A stretch of DNA of 64,000 nt, taken from Pseudorasbora parva (taxonomy: Eukaryota > Chordata > Actinopteri > Cypriniformes > Gobionidae). Below are positions 33,287-46,113 of the stretch, piece after piece. Made by a program: the position numbers and the translations under genes. The DNA lies in contig NC_090177.1 of NCBI RefSeq assembly GCF_024679245.1, positions 41,984,518 to 42,048,517 on the forward strand, read 5' to 3'. Under the pieces are notes generated by a model. That model was not told the DNA's origin, made no database searches, and saw only the letters and a list, made by a program, of their open reading frames with translations. The first letter of the stretch is position 1. The number at the start of each line of letters is the position of its first letter.

Positions 33287-33635
33287 TTCAGGTGCCGGTC
33301 ATATAATTAGAATATCATCAAAACGTTGATTTATATCACTAATTACATTCAAAAAGTGAAACTTGTATATTATATTATATTCATTCATTGGACAACGACT
33401 TTCAAATGTTTATTTGGATGATTATTACTGACAACTAAGGAAAATCCCAAATTCAGTATCTCAGAAAATTAGAATAATACTTAAGCCTTTTTAGAAATCT
33501 TGGCCAACTGAAAAGTATGAGCATGTACAGCACTCAATCCTTAGTTGTGGCTCCTTTAGCCTGAATTACTGCAGCACTGCGGCGTGGCACGGACTCGATC
33601 AGTCTGTGGCTCGGCTCAGGTGTTATGAGAGCCCA
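33287..33635 (-). mobile_element. Tc1-like element, first part (end and transposase 3' flank)
   Basis: Starts with GGTGCCGGTCATATAATTAG, the end of a common fish Tc1 family, then the non-coding end and the beginning of the (antisense) transposase 3' end. It breaks at 33635 within GAGAGCCCA and resumes at 40076 with CAGGTTGCTCTGATA, so the 6.4 kb between is a later insertion. Confidence 0.85.
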
Positions 33636-36600
33636 CACTGTAAAAAATGATCGTGATTTTAACGGTCAAAGGTTGTAAAAATGCTACTGTTAAAAACTGT
33701 TATTTGGTTAACACAAAGTTTCCTTACTATATACGGTGAATAACTGCAATAGATCTAACCTTATGCCCGTGAAATTTACAGAAAAACAATGTAAAATCCC
33801 AACAGAAAATTGTAGAAAACCCAAAAGCATATATTTTTTTGTTTGAATCACAGTGAACTTTTGTAAACTATTAAACAAAATATTTTGTTATATTTACAAC
33901 ATGTGATTAATACATTTTATTTGATAAAACTACAAATATTGGTATTAAAAACCTGTTAGTTTTTTGAGAAAATACTGTAAAAACTATTTTGTTAATTTGA
34001 CATGCAAATATTGTGACAATTAAAATTTTTGTCAGTTGTTCTTAAAAATGTAAGTCACTTTACACGTTTATGCACTTAAAAATGTCTAAACATGTATTTG
34101 AATTGCATATAAATGTTCCATGCATTTGGATTATGTAATTTTAACAAACAAATTAATCAACTTACTAAGAATCACTATCTAAGAATCAGTAAGAGAAATT
34201 TTATTTGTAAATCATTTATAAATGAAACAGGTAAGATTTATTTAATTATATTAAACTGAATGTGACTAATAAATCCCAGTTACACGTAAATTAAACAGTT
34301 AAGATTTATGTAATAGTACACAGAAATATCGCAGACGTTAAATGAACACTTCCTAGTGTTCATGTGTGTGCTCACTAATCAGTTAAAGTACCATTGAAGC
34401 AGTGTTGAAGTTAATGAGATAATTAAAAGATGATTGAGCATTAATGATGAACACCTGATGATAATGAGCAGAATCACTGAAGGAAAGAGAAACACGAGAA
34501 CTACAACTGACTTCAGCCACAGCTTTAGATGAAATCAACTGAAGATAAAAGAAGACATTAAATCTCTGAAGATCTCAGCAGAGGATTAAACAACTCCACA
34601 AACAGCATTACCAGCTTCACACATTACTAACCAGACTGACTTTATTTCTGTGGATGTTGATGTTTTATTGAATATAATAGTTTTTTTTTAAGTCACCATG
34701 ATGGTGAGAAGTGTTTGCTTTAGTTGGGCTCTTGACTCTCCAACATTAGTTTTCTCGCTGCTTTAACTGTGTTTATAAAGCACTTTTGTTACAGCATGGA
34801 AAGCCAAGCAAAAACATGGTCAGATGATTTGTCTCTTAGTTCATGATTATATAATCATCATGTAGTGATCACTGGTCTTGTTCAGAGTCTAAGACTCTGT
34901 TTATGTGTTAATAATTTTGTTTTATCATAATAGTGGCCAGTTGATTCTATAGCATGAGTGCTGTTGTGACAATCTAATATGCAGAATGTAAAAAAAAAAA
35001 AGTGCACAAAAGGTTTAATCTATGGCAATTATTAGACACAAACAGATATCAAGAATCAGTGTATGAATCTCAACAATGGTGACAATCAATGAAAAGCTTC
35101 ATGCTGCAGTGCATGCTGGGTACCACCAATCAAAACTCTCCAATGGGTCCCAGCATGCATTGCGGCATGAATAAATTATGCATCTGAATTGTGAGTTTTA
35201 TTTTATTTTTTGTCACCATTGTAGAGATGCACACACTGATTTTTGATGTCTGTGTTTGTCTAAATAATGCTGTAGATTAAACCTTTTTTTTGGTCCTGCA
35301 AATTGTTTGATTGCCACAATGATGCATGAGTTTATAATGTAAACCACATGGCTTTTATTACACATTCTACACAATTAACACAATACCTCTCTAACCAGAG
35401 CATTAGGATCTGAATGAGTTAAATGATTCAGCCACTACATGATGATTAATATAATCATCATTAAAGCAATAATAACCAACTGCAGAACCGCAGAACCCAT
35501 ATACGTCACTCACAACGCTCTGAGGACAACAGCGCCATGCCACAGTCTCATGCCGGAAGTGGGCGGAGTTCACGAAAACTAAACAATCGGCACGGCGGAA
35601 GAAGAGAACACGGTAAACAGCTGTTTTGTGTTGTGGTTTAATCTATCAAGTTTATTTGTGTTGTGTATTTGATCCATCGTTGTTGTATTAACACTTTATA
35701 CAGAACGTGGCTCTATTTTTTTCTAATGTGCTCTGCTTTACGATGTCTATCGCGTCTGTTGATATGGTCTTGGTTTAAGTAACATAATTGTTTGTGATTT
35801 TATTTTGTTGTTGGCGCCATATTTTTTATTTGCTTTTATCTGATACTGACCAGTGTTTTATGTGTTTTTCCCACTAATTTATTGAGGCATTACGATTTGG
35901 AGAGGATCAGCTTTACTTCATGTACATCAATGCAAGACATTCTGCAACAGTTTCTACTGCCCAGTGTTTTAAACTGACCAGATGGCACAGTACACCTTCA
36001 AATTCACTTCAAAAAGCAGCTGTCCATGGAGGTATGAAGGTTTTGAGTTATTTGTTTATACACAGTAGCAAGAAATAGTATTTATTTGTTGTCCCTTTTG
36101 AATTAGTTGGTTATAAAATTTCAAGTGTATATATATTTATATATATTTTTATCAAGTGTACTATATATATATATATAGTGCTTAAGCTAACAAAATGCAA
36201 ACACTATTTCATGTGTTTGAATGTGTCCCATTAAAATTAAATTAAGTACACAACCAAGCATTATATATATCTGTTTGATTTTGTTGCAGTAAATTGACAA
36301 TCAGAATGTCACCCAGGATAATGGAAGCTGATCAAAAACAAGGTTAGTTTTAAAAGGCTCTAATAAAGACATAAGCTACTTATACAGATAGTGTGTTGTT
36401 ATATGTCACATTTTCCAGGAATGTTCTTCTATTCTATAATGTTCGATTGTTTTAGACTGTTCCACAACAGTTGGATGGCTCTATTGACAGTAGGATCGTC
36501 ATGTTAATGGTAAGAAAAAGAAGGAAAAGGTAATTTTTTTTTAAAAATACAAGCTTCCCTTCATTAGGATAAAAAACATTAGGGTTTTTCACACTTGAAA

Positions 36601-39151
36601 TAGTAAACTCCGGGTATACAGAATCTTGGGTTATCTTGCTTCATGTTTCACACTGATCATAATTTACCTGAGATGAACAATTAATCCTGGGCATTCATAC
36701 ACTGCCGTTCCAGACTGTACTTTAATAAACCATGGGATAACATATGTGCAGTATCGGGTCACTGACAGACACTGCACTGCACACAATATGTTTTCATAAA
36801 TGCTCAAGCTTTGCATGTCCTTGTATTACAAGTTTATCCTGAATGGACATTTCAGACTATACAATAATTTAAATGGTCTCTTCTTCGCTGCAATTGCGTT
36901 TTCTGTTTGCATTTGATGTTTTTCCTCTTCAATGCCGACTTTATTATTTATATAGAGTGCACAGTGGTTCAGTGACTGTCCAAAGCACGTAAATATAAAA
37001 GTGTGAAATGTTACTTTACCCGAGGTTAAAGGTGTGTTTAGAATGACGATAAGCTCAGTGTGAGAAGCCCTATGAAGTGCTTGCCTTTAATTTCTGTATA
37101 CATTTTGAACTGAAAATGGGTAATTAATTTGATTGTGACAGGGTATCATTTATGTCAGAAATTTAGACATGAGAAATTGAATTTCACAACTTTTTTATAC
37201 ATGCTACATCCTGACTTCAACACACGATATTGTTAAAACACTTCCAACATTTCATCCTATTTTTTTGTACCCTTGTCTCATGAAGGAGCCACGGATCACA
37301 GAAGACCTCTGCACTGCAGTGTAAAGACTGTGGAACAACCAAAAGTTTTCAACAGTTTAGTGGAAGAGCCCTGATTTCTGAAATTTGAAAGTGGAAGACT
37401 AGGAAAAAGCCCTTCAACTTTCACAGGCTGAATGGTTGACCGACAGCTGGCCAAAGAGACAGTTGTCAATGTTTATAGAGGTTACATCTATTTTAAATTT
37501 AATTTGTCATGTACCTGCTGTGCAATTACTTTCAACTTAGCTCAATTTATTCCCCTTGGTCTGATTGTGTATTTTCTAAAGCAAACCCAAGCTAGTATAT
37601 GATGCCTTTGCTACTTAAGGGGATTTTTAAGGAACATTTTATAAAATTAAACAATTTCTGTGTGTTTTGGGGTTTGTTTGATTAATCTGAATCATGCACA
37701 ACAGTGTAGAATTGTGTAATATATATTATGTACTATGAAAAAAAGGTTTATTCTGAGATGCTTGAGTAAAAAACAAATATATTGTGTCATAAAAATAAAT
37801 GTTCAAATGCTCAATCTTTGTTTTCATTTTTTGTATGTTAAGATTTGTGTTCAGTTTATCTAATATAATATTTAAGACATAATATAAATAAATAAAAAAT
37901 AATAGCAACTTTTTACTTTAAAAACGTTACAATATTTTTTTTATAAATACATTTTTAACGTAAATTATTTTATGTTGTATTAATATCCAGTATTGTTTAT
38001 TTTAAAACATATTTATTTGATTTAACTATGAGTGAGTATATCTATCTAGCCTATCTATCATCTCTCTATCTATCTTCAATTAGAACTTATTAATTAAATA
38101 CTTGACATTATTAACATCGTTTAAAATTTGGGCTTGAAACGCTCCAAATAGAGCAATGTATGCGAAGATAAATCAGCTCCGCCCACTTCCGGCATGAGAC
38201 TGTGGCATGGCGCTGTTGTCCTCAGAGCGTTGTGAGTGACGTATATGGGTTCTGCGGTTCTGCAGTTAGACCTGTCTCCATTAAAGAGCCAAATCACCTG
38301 ACCATGGTTTTTGGCTTTCCATGCCATAACCAAAGTGTTTTATAAACACAGTTAAAGCAGCCAGAAAACTAATGTTGGAGAGTCAAGGGTCAAGAGCCCA
38401 ACTAAAGCAAACATAGCTCACCATCATGGTGACTTCATAAAAAAAAACTATTATCTTAATTAAAACAGAAATTACAACAATAAAGTCAGTCTGGTTAGTA
38501 ATGTGTGAAGCTGGTAATGCTGTTTGTGGAGTTGTTTAATCCTCTGCTGAGATCTTCAGAGATTTAATGTCTTCTTTTATCTTCAGTTGATTTCATCTAA
38601 AGCTGTGGCTGAAGTCAGTTGTAGTTCTCGTGTTTCTCTTTCCTTCAGTGATTCTGCTCATTATCATCAGGTGTTCATCATTAATGCTCAATCATCTCTT
38701 AATTATCTCATTAACTTCAACACTGCTTCAATGGTACTTTAACTCAGTAGTGAGCACACACATAAACACTAGGAAGTGTTCATTTAACATGGTCGTTTCT
38801 CTGTGTACTTTTACATAATTCCTAACTGTTTCATTTACGTATAACTGGCATATATCAATCACCTTCAGTTTATTAATTTGTCTATGTAAAAATAATCCAA
38901 ATGCATTGGAAATGCATATGCAGTTTACATACAAAAAATCTTATGCTTTACATTTTAATGTAATACTTACTGGTTTTCTATTTATTTTTAATAAAAAAAA
39001 CAAAAAAAAACTGCCTCCTCTAACCACAGACTTGTACTTGTCCGCCTAATTTTGAATTTCATAGTGCGCATAGTTTCATAATTCTCTGGTAACCACAGCT
39101 GCCAGCATTTTCCTGTAAAAATAACAGTTTTTTGTAGTTTTTTTTACAGTG
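33636..39151. mobile_element. Foldback element E1 (CACTGTAAAAAA ends), interrupted
   Basis: Begins CACTGTAAAAAATGATCG and ends TTTTTTTTACAGTG. The inner arms pair with each other (for example GGAAAGAGAAACACGAGAAC near 34480 and its complement near 38620). A 2.8-kb element is inserted at 35467-38278. Together with E2 it forms a 6440-bp insertion in the Tc1 copy flanked by a CA dinucleotide (33634-33635 and 40076-40077). E1' at 41641-44303 is its inverted counterpart. Confidence 0.75.
35467..38278. mobile_element. 2.8-kb element with perfect 91-bp inverted repeats
   Basis: CATTAAAG occurs at 35459-35466 and 38279-38286. The mirror copy E1' has the unoccupied sequence, proving an insertion with an 8-bp duplication (hAT-like). 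35478-35568 and 38177-38267 are perfect inverted repeats of 91 bp, starting AACTGCAGAACCGCAGAACC. The extreme 11 bases at each end do not pair. The 2.6-kb interior is AT-rich with no ORF over 60 residues of any recognisable family, but it has exon-like stretches bounded by AG and GT signals (see findings). Confidence 0.85.
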
Positions 39152-39153
39152 TA

Positions 39154-40075
39154 CACTTTTTACAGATCCCCATAAAATTAACGGTAAAAAAACGGCAGCT
39201 GTGGTTGCCAGAACTTTACCGTAAAAAATACGGCAGTAACGTTTAAGGTTTTACGGGACAGCAGCATATAATTTAAAGGTTTATAATGTAATAATTACGG
39301 TTAAAAACCATTTATTTTACAGTTCAAAACTATATAATTTAAAGATTTATACATTTTATTTTATTTTACAGTAAAATACTGTTAAATGTACAGTTTTTCG
39401 AAGTGAAAAAGAACAGGTCATTGTGTAATTAACAGTGAAAAAAAGTAAATTGACATTCCCAGAATTCCCCACGTGACACTTCGCATTTGATGCATTTTCA
39501 TTGAATTAACTATGTTTCTTCTTAGTTTTTTCTAATCACTTATGTACATTAAGGTTTTATGTTACATCTAATGTTGTTAAATTAATGTTTATTGCATTTT
39601 TAAAACATCATGTGTGTTACCATGATGGTGTTTGGTGTTTAGTGTTTGTGTGTGCACCTTCTATATGTTAATATTGTTCCTCCAAAAGCTGCGTGTGATG
39701 AGCTTTGATTCATCATGTGATTCTCATCACCACTGTCATTGGTGATTGTCAAATTATATAAAAGGAAAATAATAGATATTAGCATTTCAATAAGTCGGTA
39801 ATTTAATATTTCAGTTCAATAAATTTTTTTTTACCATTATTGTTTTATAGTGTACTGTGTACACATAATTATTTCAGTATAAACTTTCAAATTATAGGGT
39901 TTTTAACTGTAAAATAAACAGTTTTTAACCGTAATTACCACATTATAAACCTTTAAATTATATGCTGTTGTCCCGTAAAACCTAAAACGTTACTGCCGTA
40001 TTTTTTACGGTAAAGTTCTGGCAACCAGAGCTGCCGGTTTTTCACCGTAAATTTGATGGGTATTTTTTTACAGTG
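39154..40075. mobile_element. Foldback element E2
   Basis: Joined to E1 by TA (39152-39153). Its own arms pair: ACGGCAGCTG, TTGCCAGAACTTTACCGT and TACGGCAGTAACGTTTAAGG at the left recur inverted before 40075. Ends CACTTTTTACAG and TTTTTTTACAGTG. No coding sequence. Confidence 0.75.
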
Positions 40076-40549
40076 CAGGTTGCTCTGATATGGCTTTCAG
40101 CTTTTCTGCATTGTTGGGTCTGGCATATCGCATCTTCCTCTTCACAATACCCCATAGATTTTTTATGGGGTTAAGGTCAGGCGAGTTTGCTGGCCAATTA
40201 AGAACAGGGATACCATGGTCCTTAAACCAGGTACTGGTTGCTTTGGCACTGTGTGCAGGTGCCAAGTCCTGTTGGAAAATGAAATCTGCATCTCCATAAA
40301 GTTGGTCAGCAGCAGGAAGCATGAAGTGCTCTAAAACTTCCTGGTATACGGCTGTGTTGACCTTGGACCTCAGAAAACACAGTGGACCAACACCAGCAGA
40401 TGACATGGCACACCAAACCATCACTGACTGTGGAAACTTTACACTGGACCTCAAGCAACGTGGATTGTGTCCCTCTCCTCTCTTCCTCCAGACTCGGGGA
40501 CCCTGATTTCCAAGGGAAAATGTTACATTTACTTTCATCAGAGAACATA
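40076..40549 (-). pseudogene. Tc1-like transposase, C-terminal half (second part of the split element)
   Basis: Minus-strand reading gives DADFIFQQDLAPAHSAKA, then WPANSPDLNPIKNLWGIVK, the second and third catalytic blocks of Tc1 transposases (the final acidic residue is replaced by Lys in PIKN, usually PIEN). VMVWCAMSSAGVGPL precedes it. It is the direct continuation of 33287-33635. The N-terminal half is missing because E2' starts at 40550. Confidence 0.9.
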
Positions 40550-41638
40550 CACTGTAAAAAAATACCCATCAAATTTACGGTAAAAAACCGGCAGCTCTGG
40601 TTGCCAGAACTTTACCGTAAAAAATACGGCAGTAACGTTTAAGGTTTTACGGGACAACAGGATTTAATTTAAAGGTTTATAATGTGGTAATTACGGTTAA
40701 AAATGGTTTATTTTACAGTTAAAAACCCTATAATTTGAAAGTTTATATTGAAATCAATATAATATATTATACCTTAGCTCGTGGGACTACGGATGGAAAT
40801 TAGCCCTCGGCTACAATCCGGCATGTTTACATGCATGTACTCCATGTTGTGTTCATTAACATGCACTGTCCCAATCAAATAAATAAATAAATAAAATAAA
40901 AAAATAAATAATTATGTGTACACAGTACACTATAAAACAATAATGGTAAAAAAAAAAATGTATTGAACTGAAATATTAAACTACCAACTTATTGAAATGC
41001 TAATATCTGTTATTTTCCTTTTATATAATTTGACAATCACCAATTACAGTGCTGATGAGAATCACATGATGAATCAAAGCTCATCACACGCAGCTTTTGG
41101 AGGAACAATATTAACATATAGAAGGTGCACACACAAACACTAAACACCAAACACCATCATGGTAACACACATGATGTTTTAAAAATGCAATAAACATTAA
41201 TTTAACAACATTAGATGTAACATAAAACTTAATGTACATACGTGATTAGAAAAAAACTAAGAAGAAACATAGTTAATTCAATGAAAATGCATCAAATGCT
41301 AAGTGCCATGTGGGGAATTCTGGGAATGTCAATTTACGTTTTTTCACTGTTAATTACACAATGCCCTGTTCTTTTTCACTTCGAAAAACTGTACATTTAA
41401 CGGTATTTTACTGTAAAATAAAACTAAATGTATAAACCTTTAAATTATACAGTTTTGAACTGTAAAATAAATGTTTTTTAACCGTATTTATTACATTATA
41501 AACCTTTAAATTATATGCTGCTGTCCCGTAAAACCTTAAATGTTACTGCCGTATTTTTTACGGTAAAGTTCTGGCAACCACAGCTGCCGGTTTTTTACCG
41601 TTAATTTTATGGGGATCTGTAAAAAGTGTACACTGTAA
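40550..41638. mobile_element. Foldback element E2' (inverted copy of E2)
   Basis: Starts CACTGTAAAAAAATACCC, preceded by TA. It is the inverted counterpart of E2, and ends GGGGATCTGTAAAAAGTG before TA (41639-41640). It carries an extra 160-bp LINE tail (40745-40912) absent from E2. Confidence 0.75.
40745..40912 (+). repeat. LINE-like 3' tail insertion
   Basis: Sequence CTCGTGGGACTACGGATGG ... CACTGTCCCAATC followed by (AAAT)n. It is present in E2' and absent from the mirror copy E2, so it is a later insertion. The parent LINE is not identified. Confidence 0.6.
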
Positions 41639-41640
41639 AA

Positions 41641-44303
41641 AAAACTACAAAAAACTGTTATTTTTACAGGAAAATGCTGGCAGCTGTGGTTACCAGAGAA
41701 TTATGAAACTATGCGCACTAAGAAATTCAAAATTAGACGGACAAGTACAAGTCTGTGGTTAGAGGAGGCACAGTTGTTGTTTTTTAAATTAAAAATAAAT
41801 AGAAAACCAGTAAGTATTACATTAAAATGTAAAGCATAAGATTTATGTATGTAAACTGCATATACATTTTCAATGCATTTGGATTATTTTTACATAGACA
41901 AATTACTAAACTAATACACTGAAGGTGATTGATAAATGCCAGTTATACGTAAATGAAACAGTTAAGAATTATGTAAAAGTACACAGAAAAACGCCCATGT
42001 TAAATTAACACTTCCTAGTGTTCATGTGTGTGCTCACTAATCAGTTAAAGTACCATTGAAGCAGTGTTGAAGTTAATGAGATAATTAAGAGATGATTGAG
42101 CATTAATGATGAACACCTGATGATAATGAGCAGAATCACTGAAGGGAAGAGAAACACGAGAACTACAACTGACTTCAGCCACAGCTTTAGATGAAATCAA
42201 CTGAAGATAAAAGAAGACATTACATCTCTGAAGATCTCAGCAGAGGATTAAACAACTCCACAAACAGCATTACCAGCTTCATGCATTACTAACCAAACTG
42301 ACTTTCTTGTTGTAATTTCTGTTTTAATTAAACTAATAGTTTTATATGAAGTCACCATGATGGTGAGCAGTGTTTGCTTTAGTTGGGCTCTTGACCTTTG
42401 ACTCACCAACATTAGTTTTCTGGCTGCTTTAACTGTGTTTATAAAGCACTTTTGTTATGGCATAGAAAGTCTAAAACCATGGCCAGGTGATTTGGCTCTT
42501 TAATGATGATTATATAATCATCATGTAGTGGCTGAATCACTAAACTCATTCAGATTCTAATGCTCTGGTTATAGAGGTAATGTGTTAATTGTGTAGTATG
42601 TGTAATAATAGCCATGTGGTTTACATTACTACATAAACTCTTGCATCATTGTGGCAATCAAACAATTTGCAGGATCAAAAAAAAGGTTTAATCTACGGCA
42701 TTATTTAGACAAACACAGACATCAAGAATCAGTGTGTGCATCTCTACAATGGTGACAAAAAAAATAAAAAACATAATCACAATTCAGATGCATAATTTAT
42801 TCATGCCGCAATGCATGCTGGGACCCATGGGGGAGTTTTGATTGGTGGTACCCAGCATGCACTGCAGCATGAAGTTTTCATTGATTGTCACCATTGTTGA
42901 GATTCATACACTGATTCTTGATATCTGTTTGTGTCTAATAATTGCCATAGATTAAACCTTTTGTGCACTATTTTTTTTTTTAATTCTGCATATTAGAGTG
43001 CCACAACAGGGCTCATGCTATAGAATCTACTGGCCACTATTATGATAAAACTAAATTAATAACACATAAACAGAGTCTTAGACTCTGAACCAGTGATCAC
43101 TATGTGATGATTATATAATCATGAACAAAGAGAAATATCATCTGACCATGTTTTTGCTTGGCTTTCCATGCTGCAACAAAAGTGCTTTATAAACACAGTT
43201 AAAGCAGCCAGAAAACTAATGTTGGAGAGTCAAGGGTCAAGAGCCCAACTAAAGCAAACACTGCTCACCATCATGGTGACTTCAAATAAAACTATTATTT
43301 TAATTAAAACATAAATTACACCAAGAAAGTCAGTTTGGTTAGTAATGTGTAAAGCTGGTAATGCTGTTTGTGGAGTTGTTTAATCCTCTGCTGAGATCTT
43401 CAGAGATTTAATGTCTTCTTTTATCTTCAGTTGATTTCATCTAAAGCTGTGGCTGAAGTCAGTTGTAGTTCTCGTGTTTCTCTTCCCTTCAGTGATTCTG
43501 CTCATTATCATCAGGTGTTCATCATTAATGCTCAATCATCTCTTAATTATCTCATTAACTTCAACACTGCTTCAATGGTACTTTAACTCAGTAGTGAGCA
43601 CACACATCAACACTAGGAAGTCTACTATTACATAAATCTTAACTGTTTAATTTACATGTAACTGGGATTTATTAGTCACATTCAGTTTAATATAATTAAA
43701 TAAATCTTACCTGTTTCATTTATAAATGATTTACAAATAAGATTTATCTTACTGATTCTTAGATAGTGATTCTTAGTAATTTGATTAATTTGTTTGTTCA
43801 AATTACATAATCCAAATGCATGGAACGTTTAAATGCAATTCAAATACATGTTTAGACATTTTTAAGTGCATAAACGTGTAAAGTGAATTACATTTTTAAA
43901 AACAACTGACAATTTTAATTGTCACAATATTTGCATGTCAAATTAACAAAATAGTTTTTACAGTATTTTCTCAAAAAACGTACAGGTTTTTAATACCAAT
44001 ATTTGTAGTTGTATCAAATAAAATGTATTATAATCACATGTTGTAAATATAACAAAATATTCTGTTTAATAGTTAACAAAAGTTCACTGTGATTCAAACT
44101 AAAAATATATGCTTTTGGGTTTTCTATCATTTTCTTTTGGGATTTTACATTGTTTTTCTGTAAATTTCACTGGCATAAGGTTAGATCTATTGCAGTTATT
44201 CACCGTATATAGTAAGGAAACTTTGTGTTAACCAAATAACAGTTTTTAACTGTAGCATTTTTACAACCTTTGACCGTTAAAATCACGATCATTTTTTACA
44301 GTG
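41641..44303. mobile_element. Foldback element E1' (inverted copy of E1, uninterrupted)
   Basis: Starts CACTGTAAAAAAAACTAC and ends ATCATTTTTTACAGTG, followed by TA (44304-44305). Its outer right arm is the complement of the first bases of E1. Inner arms around 42000-42550 and 43200-43660 pair. It preserves the empty site of the 2.8-kb element (near 42510). Confidence 0.78.
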
Positions 44304-44305
44304 TA

Positions 44306-46113
44306 AGTCATTATTTCAAAAGTCGTTATTTCAACATAATAAAGTCGTTATTTCAACATAATAAAGTCGTTATTTCAGCATAGTAAGTTGTTATTTTAAC
44401 AAGTCGTTTTTTTAACATAATAATGTTGTTATTTTAACATAATAAAGTCGTTATTTCAACATAATAGTCGTTATTTTAACATAATAAAGTTATTTCAACA
44501 TAAGTCGTTATTTCAACATAATAAAGTCGTTATTTCAACATAAGTCGTTATTTCAACATAATAAAGTCGTTATTTCAACATAAGTCGTTATTTCAACATA
44601 ACAAAGTCTTTATTTTAACATAATAAAGTTGTTATTTCAACATCATAAAGTCGTTATTTCAACATAAATGAGTCATTATTTCAACATAATAAAGTCGTTA
44701 TTTCAACATAACGACTTATGTTGAAATAACGACTTTATTATGTTGAAATAACGACTTATGTTAAAATAAAAACTTTATGTTAAAATAACAACTTATGTTA
44801 ACATAATAAAGTTGTTATTTTAACATAAGTCGTTATTTCAACATAATAAAGTCGTTATTTCAACATAATAAGTCGTTATTTCAACATAATAAGTCGTTAT
44901 TTCAACATAATAAAGTCGTTATTTCAACATAAGTCGTTATTTGAACATAATAATGTTGTTATTTTAACATAATACGTTGTTTTTTCAACATAATAAGTCG
45001 TTATTTCAACATAATAAAGTCATTATTTCAACATAATATAGTCGTTATTTCAACATAATAGTCGTTATTTCAACATAAGACGCTATTTCAACATAATAAA
45101 GTTATTTCAACATAATAAGTCGTTATTTCAACATAAGACGCTATTTCAACATAATAGTCGTTATTTCAACATAATAAGTCATTATTTCAACATAAGACGT
45201 TATTTCAACATAATAGTCGTTATTTCAACATAATAAGTCATTATTTCAACATAATAAGTTGTTATTTTAACAAGTCGTTATTTCAACATAATAAAGTTGT
45301 TGTTTCAACATAATAAAGTCGTTATTTCAACATAATAGTCGTTATTTTAACATAATAAAGTTGTTATTTCAACATAATAAAGTCATTATTTCAACATAAT
45401 AAGTTATTTCAACATAATAAAGTCGTTATTTCAACATAATAAAGTCGTTATTTCAACATAATAAAGTTGTTATTTCAACCTAATAAGTCATTATTTCAAC
45501 ATAAGTCGTTATTTCAACATAATAAAGTTGTTATTTCAACATAAGTCATTATTTCAAAAGTCGTTATTTCAACATAATAAAGTCGTTATTTCAACATAAT
45601 AAAGTCGTTATTTCAACATAATAAAGTCGTTATTTCAGCATAGTAAGTTGTTATTTTAACAAGTCGTTTTTTTAACATAGTAATGTTGTTATTTTAACAT
45701 AATAAAGTCGTTATTTCAACATAATAGTCGTTATTTTAACATAATAAAGTTATTTCAACATAAGTCGTTATTTCAACATAATAAAGTCGTTATTTCAACA
45801 TAAGTCGTTATTTCAACATAATAAAGTCGTTATTTCAACATAAGTCGTTATTTCAACATAACAAAGTCTTTATTTTAACATAATAAAGTTGTTATTTCAA
45901 CATCATAAAGTCGTTATTTCAACATAAATGAGTCATTATTTCAACATAATAAAGTCGTTATTTCAACATAACGACTTATGTTGAAATAACGACTTTATTA
46001 TGTTGAAATAACGACTTATGTTAAAATAAAAACTTTATGTTAAAATAACGACTTATTTTAACATAATAAAGTTGTTATTTTAACATAAGTTGTTATTTCA
46101 ACATAATAAAGTT
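44306..46113. repeat. AT-rich minisatellite with internal duplication
   Basis: Unit about 19-22 bp: GTCGTTATTTCAACATAATAAA, with many length variants. 44341-44855 repeats at 45601-46115 with a constant offset of 1260 and only a handful of differences. Each copy contains a local inversion (near 44712-44790 and 45972-46050) where the unit runs in the opposite sense (GTTGAAATAACGACTTTATT), creating a long hairpin. Confidence 0.95.
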
